Assembly: GCA_918807975.1 (NCBI GenBank)
Contig: OU964918.1
Location: forward strand, 21,312,477-21,376,476
DNA: 64,000 bases
Origin: Aplidium turbinatum
Taxonomy: Eukaryota; Chordata; Ascidiacea; Aplousobranchia; Polyclinidae
Direction of reading: 5' to 3'
Part shown: positions 21,338-32,925 of the stretch, in pieces
Layout: each line of letters begins with the position of its first letter
How positions within the stretch are numbered: the first letter of the stretch is position 1
Made by a program: the position numbers and the translations under genes
The notes under the pieces: generated by a model
The model's database searches: none
What the model was told of the DNA's origin: nothing
The model's input: the letters and a program-made list of their open reading frames with translations, nothing else

Positions 21338-21430
21338 TCCGCCCCGATAGTTCAATTGGTTAGCGCGTCACTTCTGGAACGAAGAAGCTTCAAGATCAAG
21401 CGGCGCTGGTTCGACTCTCAGGGCATGGTT
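21338..21430 (+). repeat. tRNA-derived SINE, head only
   Basis: CCGCCCCGATAGTTCAATTGG to GGTTCGACTCTCAGGGCATG matches the SINE tRNA-like head, with A- and B-boxes, then diverges. It is a truncated copy inside the hAT element. Confidence 0.8.
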
Positions 21431-21828
21431 GAACGGAAAAGCCCGACGCCCGTACGGAGACGGTTGAGGCGCACCCATGCCTATCTTGGTAGTATCAATC
21501 CGATGAGGCGTGTGTCGGCGTCGGGCTGTTGTTTTTTTTTCGGTCATTTATTGGTCATTGACCGATTTTTTAGCAAAATATATAGTCAACTCGGTCAAAA
21601 GGTCCGAAAAAAAACAACGTTCCTCAGCGAAACTTAATGTTGTAGCTAGTCAGGAAGTGCAAATTTTGGTTTGTATCAGCTATATACTTAAAAGAAAATA
21701 TTTTCATCAGAAAAAATGACCGAAATAAATAAAAAATGACCGAATTTTTTCAAGTCATTTCGGACAAACGACCGAAAAGTCTCAGCGAAAAAAAAACACT
21801 CAGGTCGGGGATGAACGAATAAAGTCTG

Positions 21829-21873
21829 GTGATGAACAAGTGCTGGTGATGAACAAGTGCTGGTGATGAACAA
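21829..21873 (+). repeat. 17-bp tandem repeat, about 2.6 copies
   Basis: The unit CTGGTGATGAACAAGTG is repeated with almost no variation. It is internal to the 20216-22714 element. Confidence 0.85.
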
Positions 21874-21984
21874 GGTTTTTATTGCTTCCACAAGAACGTC
21901 CACCAACGGCAAGCAATCAGCAATGCTGTTGCTGGTTTTGATGTCAGACAATCTGTTTAGAGGCATTGCAAGCGTTACACTAAA

Positions 21985-22120
21985 TGCAATAAATTTCAAC
22001 TTCTTGAAGGTAACTAACTAACTAACTATAAGCATCAAGAAATTGCTTTTAATCGCTGGGTGTTTCTTGATGCTTATAGTCAGTTAGTTAGTTACCTTCA
22101 AGAAGTTGAAATTTACTGCA
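21985..22120. repeat. Long hairpin, arms about 57 bp, loop about 20 bp
   Basis: Left arm starts TGCAATAAATTTCAACTTCT and passes through GGTAACTAACTAAC and ATAAGCATCAAGAAA. The right arm is its near-perfect complement ending AAATTTACTGCA. The loop is ATTGCTTTTAATCGCTGGG or so. CTGATGAGGG...CCGAAAACG follows at 22143-22172. It may be a separate fold-back MITE inside the hAT element. Confidence 0.9.
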
Positions 22121-22747
22121 TTTTTATAAATATTTTCAGGTTCCTGATGAGGGCTTAAGATAAACCGAAAACGTTTGACTGTTAAACTATTTGCAAATAT
22201 GTAAAATATTTTGTTGTAATGCTCAACCCTGTTGTATCATTTCATTGTGTCTTGCCTGTCTTTGGTACATATTGATTAATAGCCAAAAACAATTAATTTA
22301 GCCAAGTCAGTTATCAAAAATCGCCAAAAAAGAGCCAAATCATAAATATGAAGCCAAACGTTTTAAAAAATTGCCAGATTTTTGGATTTTGGCGATAAAT
22401 GCGCCAATATGGCAACCCTGCTCCACAAGACCACAAAACAAAAGTAGAACCGCGCATGCGCAGTGCTGCGCCGATACAGCTGCGAGAAAATGCATTAATG
22501 CGCAAAGCGCATCATACATGCACAAAGCAAGACACAAACACGTGCAGAAAAACAAACGGCAATTAGAAACTGAATTTTCAATGCAAAAGTAACTTGTAAC
22601 TGTTGAAAAAGTGCTAAAATAGGAACTAGTTACCGCGTTTCGTTACTTTTGGAAAATAGTAACGAAGTTACCGTTACAGTTACTCAAAAAGTAACTAGTT
22701 ACTGCCCACCTTTGTCTATGTACTGGATGTATTGGTTCTAAAATTGC

Positions 22748-22827
22748 TTAACAATCGTGGAACATGAACAAATGGTGGAAACAATCGTGGAACAATAACA
22801 ATCGTGGAACAATAACAATCGTGGAAC
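22748..22827 (+). repeat. 17-bp tandem repeat, about 4 copies
   Basis: Units of ACAATCGTGGAACAATA, the first two more diverged. It lies between two hAT elements and is not explained by either. Confidence 0.85.
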
Positions 22828-22941
22828 AAGTCGCACTCCGCTCAACACTGCTATACGCTGCATTGACACCGTCGGCTTTGTAAATCAAAACACAACTCGA
22901 AGCGCAACGCAAAAATTGTGAAATCGTGTGACTGCTATAAT

Positions 22942-23531
22942 CAGGGTTGCCATCGACACTATCAAACATCGACACCATCAAACTTCACTACGTGTGTTTC
23001 GTTTCTTGGTTCACTGAGCCGAAACAAGAGAAAACATCTGCTCCACAAACGCATTACTGACCGGAAAAGAGACAATGACGTTAACCAGCTTGCAGAGCAA
23101 CAGAAATAATTCGTCTCTAGTAAAGATCTTCATCCACTTGTCCTCAGGCTCATCCTTGCGGAACACAACATCTGGAATCTTCTTGAGCAGAGCAATGATA
23201 GCCGATACCTCATCAAAGAATTCATGCTTCATTGCCATTGGCGGATCAATTTGTTTCGCTAACCCCTTAACTTTCTCATACTCAATTGTTTGATCTCTTA
23301 GCAGGTTCCAGTTGATGTGTGTTGGAATGTTGGATGCTTCTCAAATTGATACCATTCATTGATATATTTCCAAAAAAAATCGAAGATTTGTGATTGTTAA
23401 AAATAAGACAAAATAAGGACTCAAGTCAAAAACCAGGACATTTCTTAGAAATAAGGACAATTAATTTTTCTAAGATATTGCTCTTAAAAATAAGGACAAA
23501 TCTTAGAAATAAGGACTGTATGGCAACCCTG
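22942..23531 (-). mobile_element. Small hAT element with transposase C-terminus
   Basis: Ends CAGGGTTGCCAT and ATGGCAACCCTG. The subterminal right side has AAATAAGGACAAAT repeats, similar to 49025-49073. The flanks (GCTATAAT and ACTACATT) are only weakly alike, so the duplication has decayed. It retains a minus-strand dimerisation domain. Confidence 0.75.
23011..23238 (-). pseudogene. hAT transposase dimerisation domain fragment
   Basis: The frame reads LCKLVNVIVSFPVSNAFVEQ then MFSLVSAQ and stop, the hAT C-terminal motif (L-V-x-x-V-L-S-x-P-V-S-N-A-F-V-E-R-x-F-S). Upstream are 45 residues of linker. The rest of the protein is missing. Confidence 0.82.
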
Positions 23532-24407
23532 ACTACATTATACTATGATTGTACTATAGCCTAACCTTTTATCAGCTTGTCATCAATTAACTGGATGAAT
23601 AAAATACAGTAGAAGAAATTCTCCAAACCACCAGCTCGACTACAAAAATTACACTACAATGACGTCACTCAGAAGTCATCACTCACAAATCAGATTCCCA
23701 AAATTATCTTTAAAGAAGCAGCGTTGTCATAGCTACGTAAAGTAGGGTCAACTGTCAACATAAGCAGGGTTTGGCAGAACACATTTCTGATAAATAAAAG
23801 AGCGATTTTCTACGTAGCCTTCAATGTATCAAAATCGACATAGTGTTTATTTTATCAACGAAAATTTTATCGGGAAGGACCAGTACCGGTATGTTATTGT
23901 CAGCCACTAGCAAAAAGAAGGTTTGCACAAGCAACAAAAATACCAAATGTTTAAATTCCTTTCTTTCTGGTGTTCCCAGAACACCAAACTAATAAACAGA
24001 GATTAGCATAATCCCTGGTCTGTTGTTTTAAGATCAATAGGTCGTTGCCAAGTTTAATGCATTTGCATAACCCTATCCATAGTCTGCGGCTGCCACGTAA
24101 CTTACCATAGCATATAAATAACAAAAACAGTCATAAGTAGGCTGGTAAACAGGTAAATGGCCTACAGCAGCCTACTATCAACCGTATTACAATAGAAACT
24201 CACTGTGACTGTAGGTCTAATCAAAGCAGTAATCTCATTCTTCCTAGTTTTCTCTTCAAAAAGGCTGCTGTAGTGCTGTGTTTTCTCAGCGCTGTTAACT
24301 CAGTGAGTGAACCATTTGAGGTTTGAGCTGTAGCCTATTAGTTTTCAAAGTGATTGATTGTGCGCGGTGACGTAGGCCAAAAAACTAAACTTCATTTTAA
24401 TGAAGGC
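23532..24407. other. Intergenic, nothing recognised
   Basis: AT-rich DNA between two transposons. I find no supported gene or element. Confidence 0.4.
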
Positions 24408-24409
24408 TA

Positions 24410-26172
24410 CCGTAAACCGGGGCTACTTTGAACGCCAGGGTAACTTTGAACATTTTTTTTTATTTTGTTTGTTCATTGTATGTTTACCTAAAAACGTATC
24501 TTCGCTTATTTTATTTTTCTGTTTAGCAGTCAATTTGTAAATAGTGTATGGTAAACTATTTATGGAAACCCTTTCTGTTCGAAAAAAAAGAAGATTGCTG
24601 CTTTGAGACTAGTTTGCTTTCAACCTCGATTTTGAGGGAAATAATCAGTTTTGGCAAGGTAAGAATACTTCACTGTGTGTTTGAGTGGTTTTAACGCTTT
24701 TGGCCAAGACCTTTTTATCAATTGAAGGGTAAGTCATAAGCAAGTTATATCAATATGCACATCGAGTTTTTTTGTAGTAGTTTTGAAAAGCTTGAGTCAT
24801 ATGCTAGATGGGGTTACTTTGAACAGTATTCTGGGGTTACTTTGAACGTCAAAAGTGGATTTCGAAAATGCGGTATTCATCCTTTCGATCCGCAAAAAGT
24901 GTTGGAACGGCTTCCAGACTATGATTTGAATGAAAATGGCGATGCCAGTACCGGTACCGACACAGCTCGCAGAGTGTCAGATGCAGTTCTTGGAGTGCTC
25001 AGAATGATGTGGATGAGGACAGACCAAAGAAGAGAAGAAAGAAGATCAATACCATTCCAGGGAAAAGCATCACATGTGATGAGATAGCAGAAGCAGGTGA
25101 GCACCAGAGCACATACCGGTAACCATTCTTTTATTTCTAGAATCCTCTGTTTTGTTAGTTTTATTGCAAAGGTTAAATAACTTAATTTTATGTACCAGTA
25201 CTGGTATTGGTGTCTAATATATTTCTGCTATGAAAGCACATCATTAACTTCATTCGATTTCATTGCACTGCTGTTCTGGATAAATATTTTTGCAGGCACA
25301 TCTAAAAGTGCAACTGCAGTTACCGGTACGGACGGTGAAGATGAATCGGAAGGCGATGAGTCGTATGAGGACGAAAGCATAGAAGATGGTGCTTCAGAGG
25401 ATGATACGGTTTCTGATGATGATATTGAAGAAAATGAAGCAGAAGAATCTAACAAAAAATATATTGCAATTGGAGAGTACATAATTGTTGAATACGAAGA
25501 GCAACAGTTTCCCGGTAAAGTGACAAGTGTTGAGAGCGAAGGAGCGGTGGTATCGACATTGACAAAGTGCAATCGAAATGGATGGAGATGGCCCCAAACC
25601 GAAGATGAGATGCTCTATGAGTGGGATGATATTGTCAAAGTACAGCCCAAAGCCATTCCTCTGAATAACAGAAATATTCTTCGATTTCCTGACTTCGAAT
25701 ACATGTGGGGAAAGTAGTTGCAAAACCTACGTTAATATGAACTGTTTTGAGCCATATTCCTTGTCTTCCTGTAGCATAATAATTGCTATTGCCAATTCGT
25801 GTACCAGTTTGTGTAAATATGTTCTCTTCAGTGAAATATGTTGTTTATTGTCAATATACTACGGTACCGATATCAAAAAGGCTTTTTAAAAACTTTCAAT
25901 GTGTTTAAAGTAACCTCATATACAGCCAAATTTGAACAAACGTAAACAATTCACGTCTGTTCAAAGTAACCCCGTGATCGGGGTTACTTTGAACACCGAC
26001 AATTTTCTAAAAAAAGCGGTTAAGATAGAGATTAAAACTGAATGTTGTTTGTGCTATTTAGAGACCTAGTTGGTCCCCCTAACATATTGCAATTTAGTGC
26101 GGATAGGTTAAGAAACCGCTGATGCACTTCATTTTGAAGTCAAAAAGCGTTCAATGTAGCCCCGGTTTACGG
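24410..26172 (+). mobile_element. pogo-like (Tc1/mariner superfamily) element, copy B
   Basis: TA at 24408-24409 and 26173-26174; ends CCGTAAACCGGGGCTAC and its complement. It matches 6358-8119 over its whole length with few differences and one net base of length change, in the opposite orientation. Subterminal GGGGTTACTTTGAAC copies lie near 24430, 24812 and 24832, and the 36-bp palindrome is at 25959-25994. Coding strand is plus. Confidence 0.93.
24755..25717 (+). pseudogene. C-terminal part of pogo-like transposase (copy B), two exons
   Basis: Exon 24755-25096 holds SGFRKCGIHPFDPQKVLERL and ends at a GTGAGC donor. Exon 25296-25717 follows a TTTTTGCAG acceptor, with acidic linker, GEYIIVEYEEQQFPGKV, NGWRWP and YEWDDI, stop at 25715-25717. 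It differs from copy A by a few residues only (for example D for G and N for K in the acidic stretch). The frame leading into the second exon (PKKRRKKINTIPGKS, a likely nuclear signal) differs from the GFRK frame, a lesion shared by both copies and therefore present in their parent. Confidence 0.78.
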
Positions 26173-26709
26173 TACCAGTAAATCGAACAATTAACATTAT
26201 AGTTGTACAGTAGGCTTCCAAGCAAACCCACTAAATAACAAATAGACTGAAAACTGAGCTAAACTTGGTTTGAAGAAAAGTAGACTAGAAAGCTGAGCAA
26301 TTGGACCGCCTGGATCGGTTTTCAACTTTCCCAGGATTTTGTTACATGCCCACACTTTTTCACTGAACCTTAAATTATGGCTGCAGCTACAGCACTTGAT
26401 AAAGCAAGGTTAGTTTAGGCATGAGCTTTATGGGCGGTAGCCCTTAGACCATGCTTAGACCTCGAAAGTTTCAAGGGTTGTGACCAGTTGCGACAAATTC
26501 CCAAGTTGTGACAAACTCGCAATTTATGACGAAGTCAATACGAAAGCAAGAGGAACTGCTGTGATTCATTATCATCATCTAGTCGTGCCACTGCTGGCAG
26601 ACGGCCTCCACACATGTTTCCACACCATTCTATTTTTCGCTGTTCTCGTCCAGATGAGACATCCACCATCTTCTTATAACAGATTAATTAGCCTACTGTG
26701 GGTGTTGCC

Positions 26710-27941
26710 CAGTGCTTCCACTTTCAAATTTTCAATTTCCCTAAATTTAGTGTACAGTTTGCTTAAATTTCCCTAAATCAAACCTTGAAATTCCCTAACA
26801 ATTTCCCTAAAATAAAAGAACAAATATGTGTTGGAAAAAGCATAAAAAAAAACAGGTTTCTATATGTAGCGACTAGCGACAGATAAAAAAAAAACAACGA
26901 ATGATAGATACACATGAGAATTTGATAAGCACACAAAAAAATGGCAAAAAATTGAACAAAAGAATTTCGCTCAATCAACAAAAATTTCTAAAATTATCCA
27001 ATTGTTTCTAGATCTGCTACTGCCACAATTATGCATTTACAAAATTACAATATATATACGGTACACAAACAAACCAGCCAAAATTTTGTTCTGAGTTCTC
27101 TTGCCTCTTCATACTGTGTGAAGCCATTTAATATCAATTCATTGATAATACAGAGAAAGAAAACTTTAATTATACTGTTGCGAGAATAGCACGGAACAAT
27201 TATACACAATATGAATAAGATAGCACCATAGCGATCTAGATACCACAAGAGACAGGAAGCAGCAAAAGACTATATCAGTCATCGAGTCAGCTGCTTCCCT
27301 GTTCTTAATGTGACAAATATCAAGCATCGGCAAATTACGTTTTGTTATTTTTCTAGTTTCCCTTTTGTTACTTTTCCGTTCACTACATGTTTGTGCCAGC
27401 AATGAAAAATAAAATTGAAAAGAAATTAAAAATATATCAAGTTTCCTGAACTTCTTATTTTGAGAGTCTTCAAAGCCATTTTTAAACATGAATTCTGATG
27501 TCAGAGAAGACTCCACCTTACAACAAAATACAAGTGATACTTAAACAAACACGTTTTTAAAGATGGGCTGCCTAAAACACAATTTGAACTTTTGAAGGCA
27601 CTTCGCAGCAGCAGCCAGCTTCGATAAATTCTATACCGTAGCGGCGTAGCGAATCATTGCAAGGCAATTTAAATTTTCAACTTTGCTGACTCCTGGACTG
27701 AAAATTTCCTGCGAAATTCCAGTGTTTCAAAATAAAATTAAAAAACCTAAATTTAAAGCTTTCTTTTCAAAAATTACCAGCCAAATTCTAATTTATAAAA
27801 AAAATTGATTTCGTTTTGTAAAATTTAAATTTCCCTAAATATTTCCCTAAAACAAGCAATTCCCTAAAAATTTTCCTACAGCCAAAAATTTACTGCAATT
27901 TTCCCTAATTTAGGGAAATTTCCCTAAAAGTGGAAACACTG
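26710..27941. mobile_element. hAT-type element rich in TTTCCCTAA repeats, 1.2 kb
   Basis: Ends CAGTGCTTCCACTTT and AAAGTGGAAACACTG; flanks GTGTTGCC and GTGTTGTT (6 of 8 matching). Many copies of TTTCCCTAAA or its complement lie in both subterminal 200 bp. A 116-codon minus-strand frame (27516-27166) has no recognised family. Confidence 0.82.
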
Positions 27942-29382
27942 GTGTTGTTGTTGCCAAAACAATAAATTGTTAAAATCGTTTTAAGGTGGATGAATTCAAA
28001 GAGCCGATTTTTAAGCAAACCGACTAGCCTTTTACTGAATTTTTCCGATGTAGCCTACGTTTCACAGATGATTCATCGACAAAATATAAGTGGCAATAGT
28101 CTAGGCCTGACTTGATTGAGAGGTAGCCTAAGTAGTTTAAGCTAGTTCGTGTCAGGTTTGTAACAAATGAAAAGTTTTTGAAAAACTAGAGCTGCGTCAT
28201 TCCAGAATAGTAGCATAGCCTACATTGACTATACGAGTCGGAGTCTGTCTCCTACAAGTCAGCAGTTGTGAGTTGAGGAAGCCACAACTCAGCAAGTGGC
28301 AACTGAGCTAGCAACATTTGAGCAACTGGCTGAAGTTGGTGAATGATAAACTAAGAAAGTAATAAACGAGCAAGCCAAAATATGACAGTCACAATCAGGG
28401 TTGCATTCCTGGGGGGGGGGAGGGATCGGGGGAGCTCAGCCCCCCGAAATATGAAAAGGTTTGACGTAGGGGGGCTCAGAGGGGGCTCGTTCAAGGTTCC
28501 ATCTTTCCACAACTTATCGACTGAACAAGTAACACTTTAACAGCTTTCTCACAATAGAACTGTAAAAATATACGAACATAAGTTGGTAGCAATCGCCGTT
28601 TTCCATGATTAGGTCCCGTGTAGTTAGCTTAAGTCTATCATGCAATCTACATGTATAGTAAATCAAGCTTTTTACAAATCGAGCAATAAAGAATGACATA
28701 ACAAATTTTGTGACTCTTTTGACATTCTATATGTCTGCGTGTGATGTGACTCTTGCATTGAATAGCCTTTCCCATCCATGTGCCTTAAAATTTAGGAAAG
28801 TGGGTAAAATTTTCAGTGTGCGTTGTGCTGCGTCCTCACATCGTGCTATCAATGCTCTGTGGAATAGTTTCCCAGCATTGTATAAACACTCAACAGCCCT
28901 CTCAGAAAGTCTACATCTAGTAGTTTTGTAACTTTTTTGAAATTATTTTTCTTTGAATAAGCCCATTTTCGTGTTTCGAATCTTGTCGCACGAATTTCAG
29001 GGTTAGGCTATAGCTACTGTACTTTTTAAAGGACAAAAAAATAAGAGTCACACTTCTTCTTGCGTTTGAGATCCAAGATGTTGCATTTTGCTTTGGTAAG
29101 GTTTTGATAAGACCCTTGTGAGTTGTGACTGGTGGAGCTGCCTGCACTGAGAAGCTGCTTGCACTTGCTCAGGATGAGTTCCTTTCGTTGGACACCGGGG
29201 TCGAGGATTTACCCTTTTACTGCCGCAAGTGCTCTGTTGCTGTATTAAGCTGCGGTCTCTGGTGTGGCCATTCGCTTTACAAACGTGAATTAGGCTACCG
29301 GGGCTAACCAAGAGGATGTTGGCAACATGAGTCCTACACTGATGCTTTGAAAGCGCAAGTTTGGTAGGCTCGTATGGAAATA
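27942..29382. other. Mostly unrecognised; possible LINE scrap at 28740-28931
   Basis: The frame at 28710-28931 contains FSVRCAASSHRAINALWNSF then P-A-L-Y, faintly like the C-terminal F-x-V-R...LWNSLP region of LINE ORF2 proteins, but it is too short to rely on. A G-rich block near 28410-28490 looks like a hAT subterminus (CAGGGTTGC at 28395), with no partner end found. Confidence 0.3.
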
Positions 29383-30222
29383 CAGTAGAATTCGCCTATA
29401 ACGGCACCTCTAGGGGATTTGCAAAAACTGACGTTATAGCCGAATTGACGTTATAGACGAACTACCGCAAACTATTCCACAACTGTCTTTTGATTAAAGA
29501 AAGAGGTGTATAATCCAATCAGGGTTACTGTGTACCACCAAACTGACAAAAGGCACGCAGAAAATACAGTAAACAAAGAAATTGTTTAAAAAAATAACCT
29601 ACAGCAAAAGGTAGGCTACAGGAAATTTGCGCAATACAGCTCGTTACATACAGTAGTAGAAAAGTTCATTGTTTATTAGCAAAAAAGGCATTGATCTTGA
29701 GCTGTTTCGGTTTTGACACGGATTTGACACAGCTGTAGACTCTTGTAGAGCTGCTTTTTACACGTGATAGTTTTTCACGCGGGAAAAAAAGTTAATTAGT
29801 TTATACAGTACTGCACGTACATTGTACAACTGTTGCTTTGAGTTGTTTAAAGGTCAGCTGTAGAGCTGCTTTTTACACGTGATAGTTTTTCACGCGGGAA
29901 AAAAGTTAATTCAGTTAAAGTCCCTGCTGAGAACGACATAGCGAAATAAAGGGAAGACACTTTGCAAGCAGCAGCGCTAACTGGATTAAAAGACTGACCG
30001 TTCGTGGTGAAGGTGATGGCTTAAAGTGACGTTGTAAACGAACAAAAGACGTCTGGGGACCAATAAAGGGTGCTGTTACATGCGAATTGACGTTATAGGC
30101 GATGCTGTTGTAGCCGAACTACAATGTATGTAAAAGATAGGAATTCTGCCGGGACCGAGCGAAATGTGACGTAATAGGCGAATTGACGTTATAAACGAAG
30201 CCGTTATAGGCGAATTCTACTG
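29383..30222. mobile_element. pogo/Tigger-type MITE, 840 bp
   Basis: Ends CAGTAGAATTCGCCTATAAC and its complement, flanked by TA (29381-29382 and 30223-30224). The CAGTA-AATTCGC start closely resembles known pogo inverted repeats. The motif GAATTGACGTTATA recurs inside in both orientations. A 50-bp segment (TTTTTACACGTGATAG...CGCGGGAAAAAA) is duplicated at 29744-29796 and 29859-29910. No coding remains. Confidence 0.93.
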
Positions 30223-31231
30223 TACGAATTTTACAAATTTAAATTTGTGGTTTTCTTGCTTATTGGCAAAATACTCTTTTTAAAGTAGGCTAAACTTCAC
30301 AAGTGAAAAGTACCAGAAAGATGATGTTGATTTATTTTAAAGGTAGGCCTATGTAGGCTAGGCTTACAGCGCAGTAAGCCTAAAGGATATGCGAAGAATA
30401 TCGTCTGTAGATTGATTTTGTAGACATGCCAGTAATTCTGGACCTCAAAAAGTAAAGCATCTCAAAAAAAAAATTTTTTCTTTGAGAAAAGATAAACGTT
30501 TGTTTCATAAGGCAGGACACCTCAGCTACAACAACGTGGACATTTATGAAATATCTCAGGCATTTCCGAGCCACCTAAAGCTAGACTTACCATAATTTCT
30601 TGGGCATAATCCGGGACAAACTCAAAACTATGAATGAAGGCTGAAGGCCTGAGCTTGGCAAATTTTTATTCCATATTTATAAGCTTTAATATTGCGTAAT
30701 AAAGTATTCTACTTAGATTGAATAAAAAATTTTATTACTTTATTTAAAGGGAAATACATGTTAATTTAAGCAACACTAAGTCACAAATCAGACATTTATA
30801 AGAAAAAAAGAAAGAACAAACACTGAGAACAAAGAAACAACACTAACTCACAAATCAAACACTAACTCAGAAACCATTGGCTTTTGTGTTTGACCTTTCA
30901 TATTTTTCACTTGAATCAACTTTCCTCAGAAACTGTTTATTATTTCTTATTTTTGTGTAAAACTCGCTACAGCTCAAGCCAATATTGAGTTTGCAAATCA
31001 ATAAACCCTCTACTGTTAACTTCTGCATCGTAGCCCACTCCTTTCATCTGACCAAATAGTTTTAATCATAAAAAAAGCTCTTTCAGCAAAAGCCGAAGTG
31101 CCTGGTAGACAAAATATATATTCCATTACTTTTCTAAGATTAGCCACAGATATATTTTGATCTTTAAAATGACGGAAAACCTTGACCCATTTTTCTTCAC
31201 AATCTTTTTCTTTCCATTCAGCTTCAGCAGA

Positions 31232-31332
31232 TCTTGACAACCAAAAAGTTTTAGCTAGGAACACTTCATCAAACAGATCAATCTTGACAACCAAAAAGTT
31301 TTAGCTAGGACCACTTCATCAAACAGATCATC
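31232..31332 (-). repeat. 48-bp tandem duplication in transposase coding sequence
   Basis: TTGACAACCAAAAAGTTTTA to CACTTCATCAAACAGATCA is present twice in direct succession with one base difference. It duplicates the codons for FDEVVLAKTFWLSR and disrupts the downstream frame. Confidence 0.9.
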
Positions 31333-32925
31333 AATATTAATTACTGCATGTGCACACGTTTCATTGATTTTTTCTGCTGCTGCTTCTATGTCAGACCAAT
31401 CGAAAATACTTTTTGCTAACCAAATAGACTGTTCATCATCTCCAAAACTGTTTTCCCATAATTCAATATATGACAAGCAGCAATCATAAAATCTGGAAAA
31501 TTCTTTTCTAATCAAATCTTCTTGACATTCTCCATTTTCCTCTAGAGCTTTGAGCAATTTTTTGGCTCCATGTGGAATGAAGACGTTATCTCGTCTTTCT
31601 CTCAGGTTAGTTTTCAATTTATTAACTTCCAACACAATATCAGTTGCAGTTGCGTTTGTTTTTTCCATGGTTAGTATAGTTTTGTTGAACAAACCCAACT
31701 GTCCATGAACAAACCGTAGATAAATTTCTCCACATTTACTATCAAAAAACCTTTTTATCAGCAAAGGGCAATGTTCTTGGGAGCAAAAATATGACTTCAG
31801 TCCTTTATAAATTTGAAGAATTCTCTCTATAGCAGGTAACAATGACAAAAATCGTGTATTTCCGTGTTGTAGAACTTTCTTGTAGTCAATTTCCACAAAT
31901 TCACAGAATTTTTTTAGCTGGGTAACACGCACAGTGTATATGTAAAAATATTTGTAAATCTTAACCACCAAGCCTTCCACTTCAATAGGAAGAACATCAA
32001 CTGCAGTTTGAATAGTTACGCACAATATGAGCACCACAGCCAACACCGACAATATTTCTGCCTAGTTCCTTTTTCAAATAGGTAAACACATTGTTTTTCC
32101 CCTTTCGCTTTACCCCTCCAAAGTTTGTGTTGCATTTATCACCACAGTAAGCAACAATTTTTTGTGTTAAATCATTCTTCTTCAAAGTCGACACTAAGCA
32201 ATTTGTTATAATATCAGCTGTTTCTCCAGGAACAGAATGGAAATCTAAAAGTTTTGACTTTACTCCTTCTTCTGGCCAAAAATATCGCACCATAACAGGT
32301 ATTACTTTGACATCTTTTCGGTTTGATGCATCTGCGGTAAGGGTAACAAAGTTGATCTCCTTTAAATCATTCTTTAATTCTTCTGCTGCTAATGGAACAA
32401 TTGCATTCAAAATAATAGCCTCAGTTTTTGTTCTAGCAGAAGAAAACTTAGGCTTAAATAACTTTGCAATCAGTTTAGAAGAGCAATCAGGGGCGCCGGA
32501 AGCGGGGGGGCAGGGGGGGGGGCGAACGCCCCCCCTGCCCTCAATTTTTCTGCAGATGGAGGGGCAAGGGGGGCAATGGTGCCCTTTTAAAGTCATGTAA
32601 GCTACTGCATATTTTGCAATATAACAATTTCAGCTATTTGCTTTTAGCGTAATTATAATCTTTCATTTTTGCCTCAAAATAATATTTACGGCACAAAATT
32701 TTGCTACACAGTACAGGCCTTAAAACTCGTTTTTATTTCGGCAGTCATCGCGGCCTACCGGGAGCTTCTTCTCGGCGGCCAAATCTGCGTGCTTGGAGGC
32801 CAAAATACAAAATAAAAATAACGATAACAAAATACAAAATAAAAATAATAGCACAAGTAAATAGAATTAAACTTGCAACAATGCTAAAATGATCACTTAG
32901 CGTTGTTGAAGTCTGGGCCTGGGTG

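Larger units (their letters stand above)
20216..22714. mobile_element. Tol2-like-ended hAT element, 2.5 kb, carrying cargo-like segments
   Basis: Ends CAAAGGTGGGCAAAGTTAC and GTTACTGCCCACCTTTG; the 8-bp duplication TCTATGTA is exact (20208-20215 and 22715-22722). The subtermini are dense arrays of AGTTAC and GTAACT on both sides, a likely transposase-binding array. There is no transposase. The interior holds a repeat shared with 43985-44220, an open exon-like frame (21140-21335), a SINE head, a short tandem repeat and a strong hairpin (21985-22120). Confidence 0.95.

Noticed and set aside
21125-21637. 170-codon frame as a single gene
   Set aside because: It crosses the SINE head and low-complexity T-runs inside a hAT element. 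Only a different frame in 21140-21335 looks protein-like, and that is unidentified.
25190-25717. 175-codon open frame as a host gene with an acidic domain
   Set aside because: It lies wholly inside a TA-flanked transposon present in two near-identical copies, and its first 35 codons are intron sequence before a clear TTTTTGCAG acceptor.
27166-27516. 116-codon frame in the TTTCCCTAA-rich element as a transposase
   Set aside because: No hAT motif is visible, and composition is AT-rich and Lys/Phe/Ser-biased as in random frames here.
28710-28931. LINE ORF2 C-terminus
   Set aside because: LWNSF-P-A-L-Y is only faintly like the motif, with no other support nearby. Mentioned under the region entry but not called.
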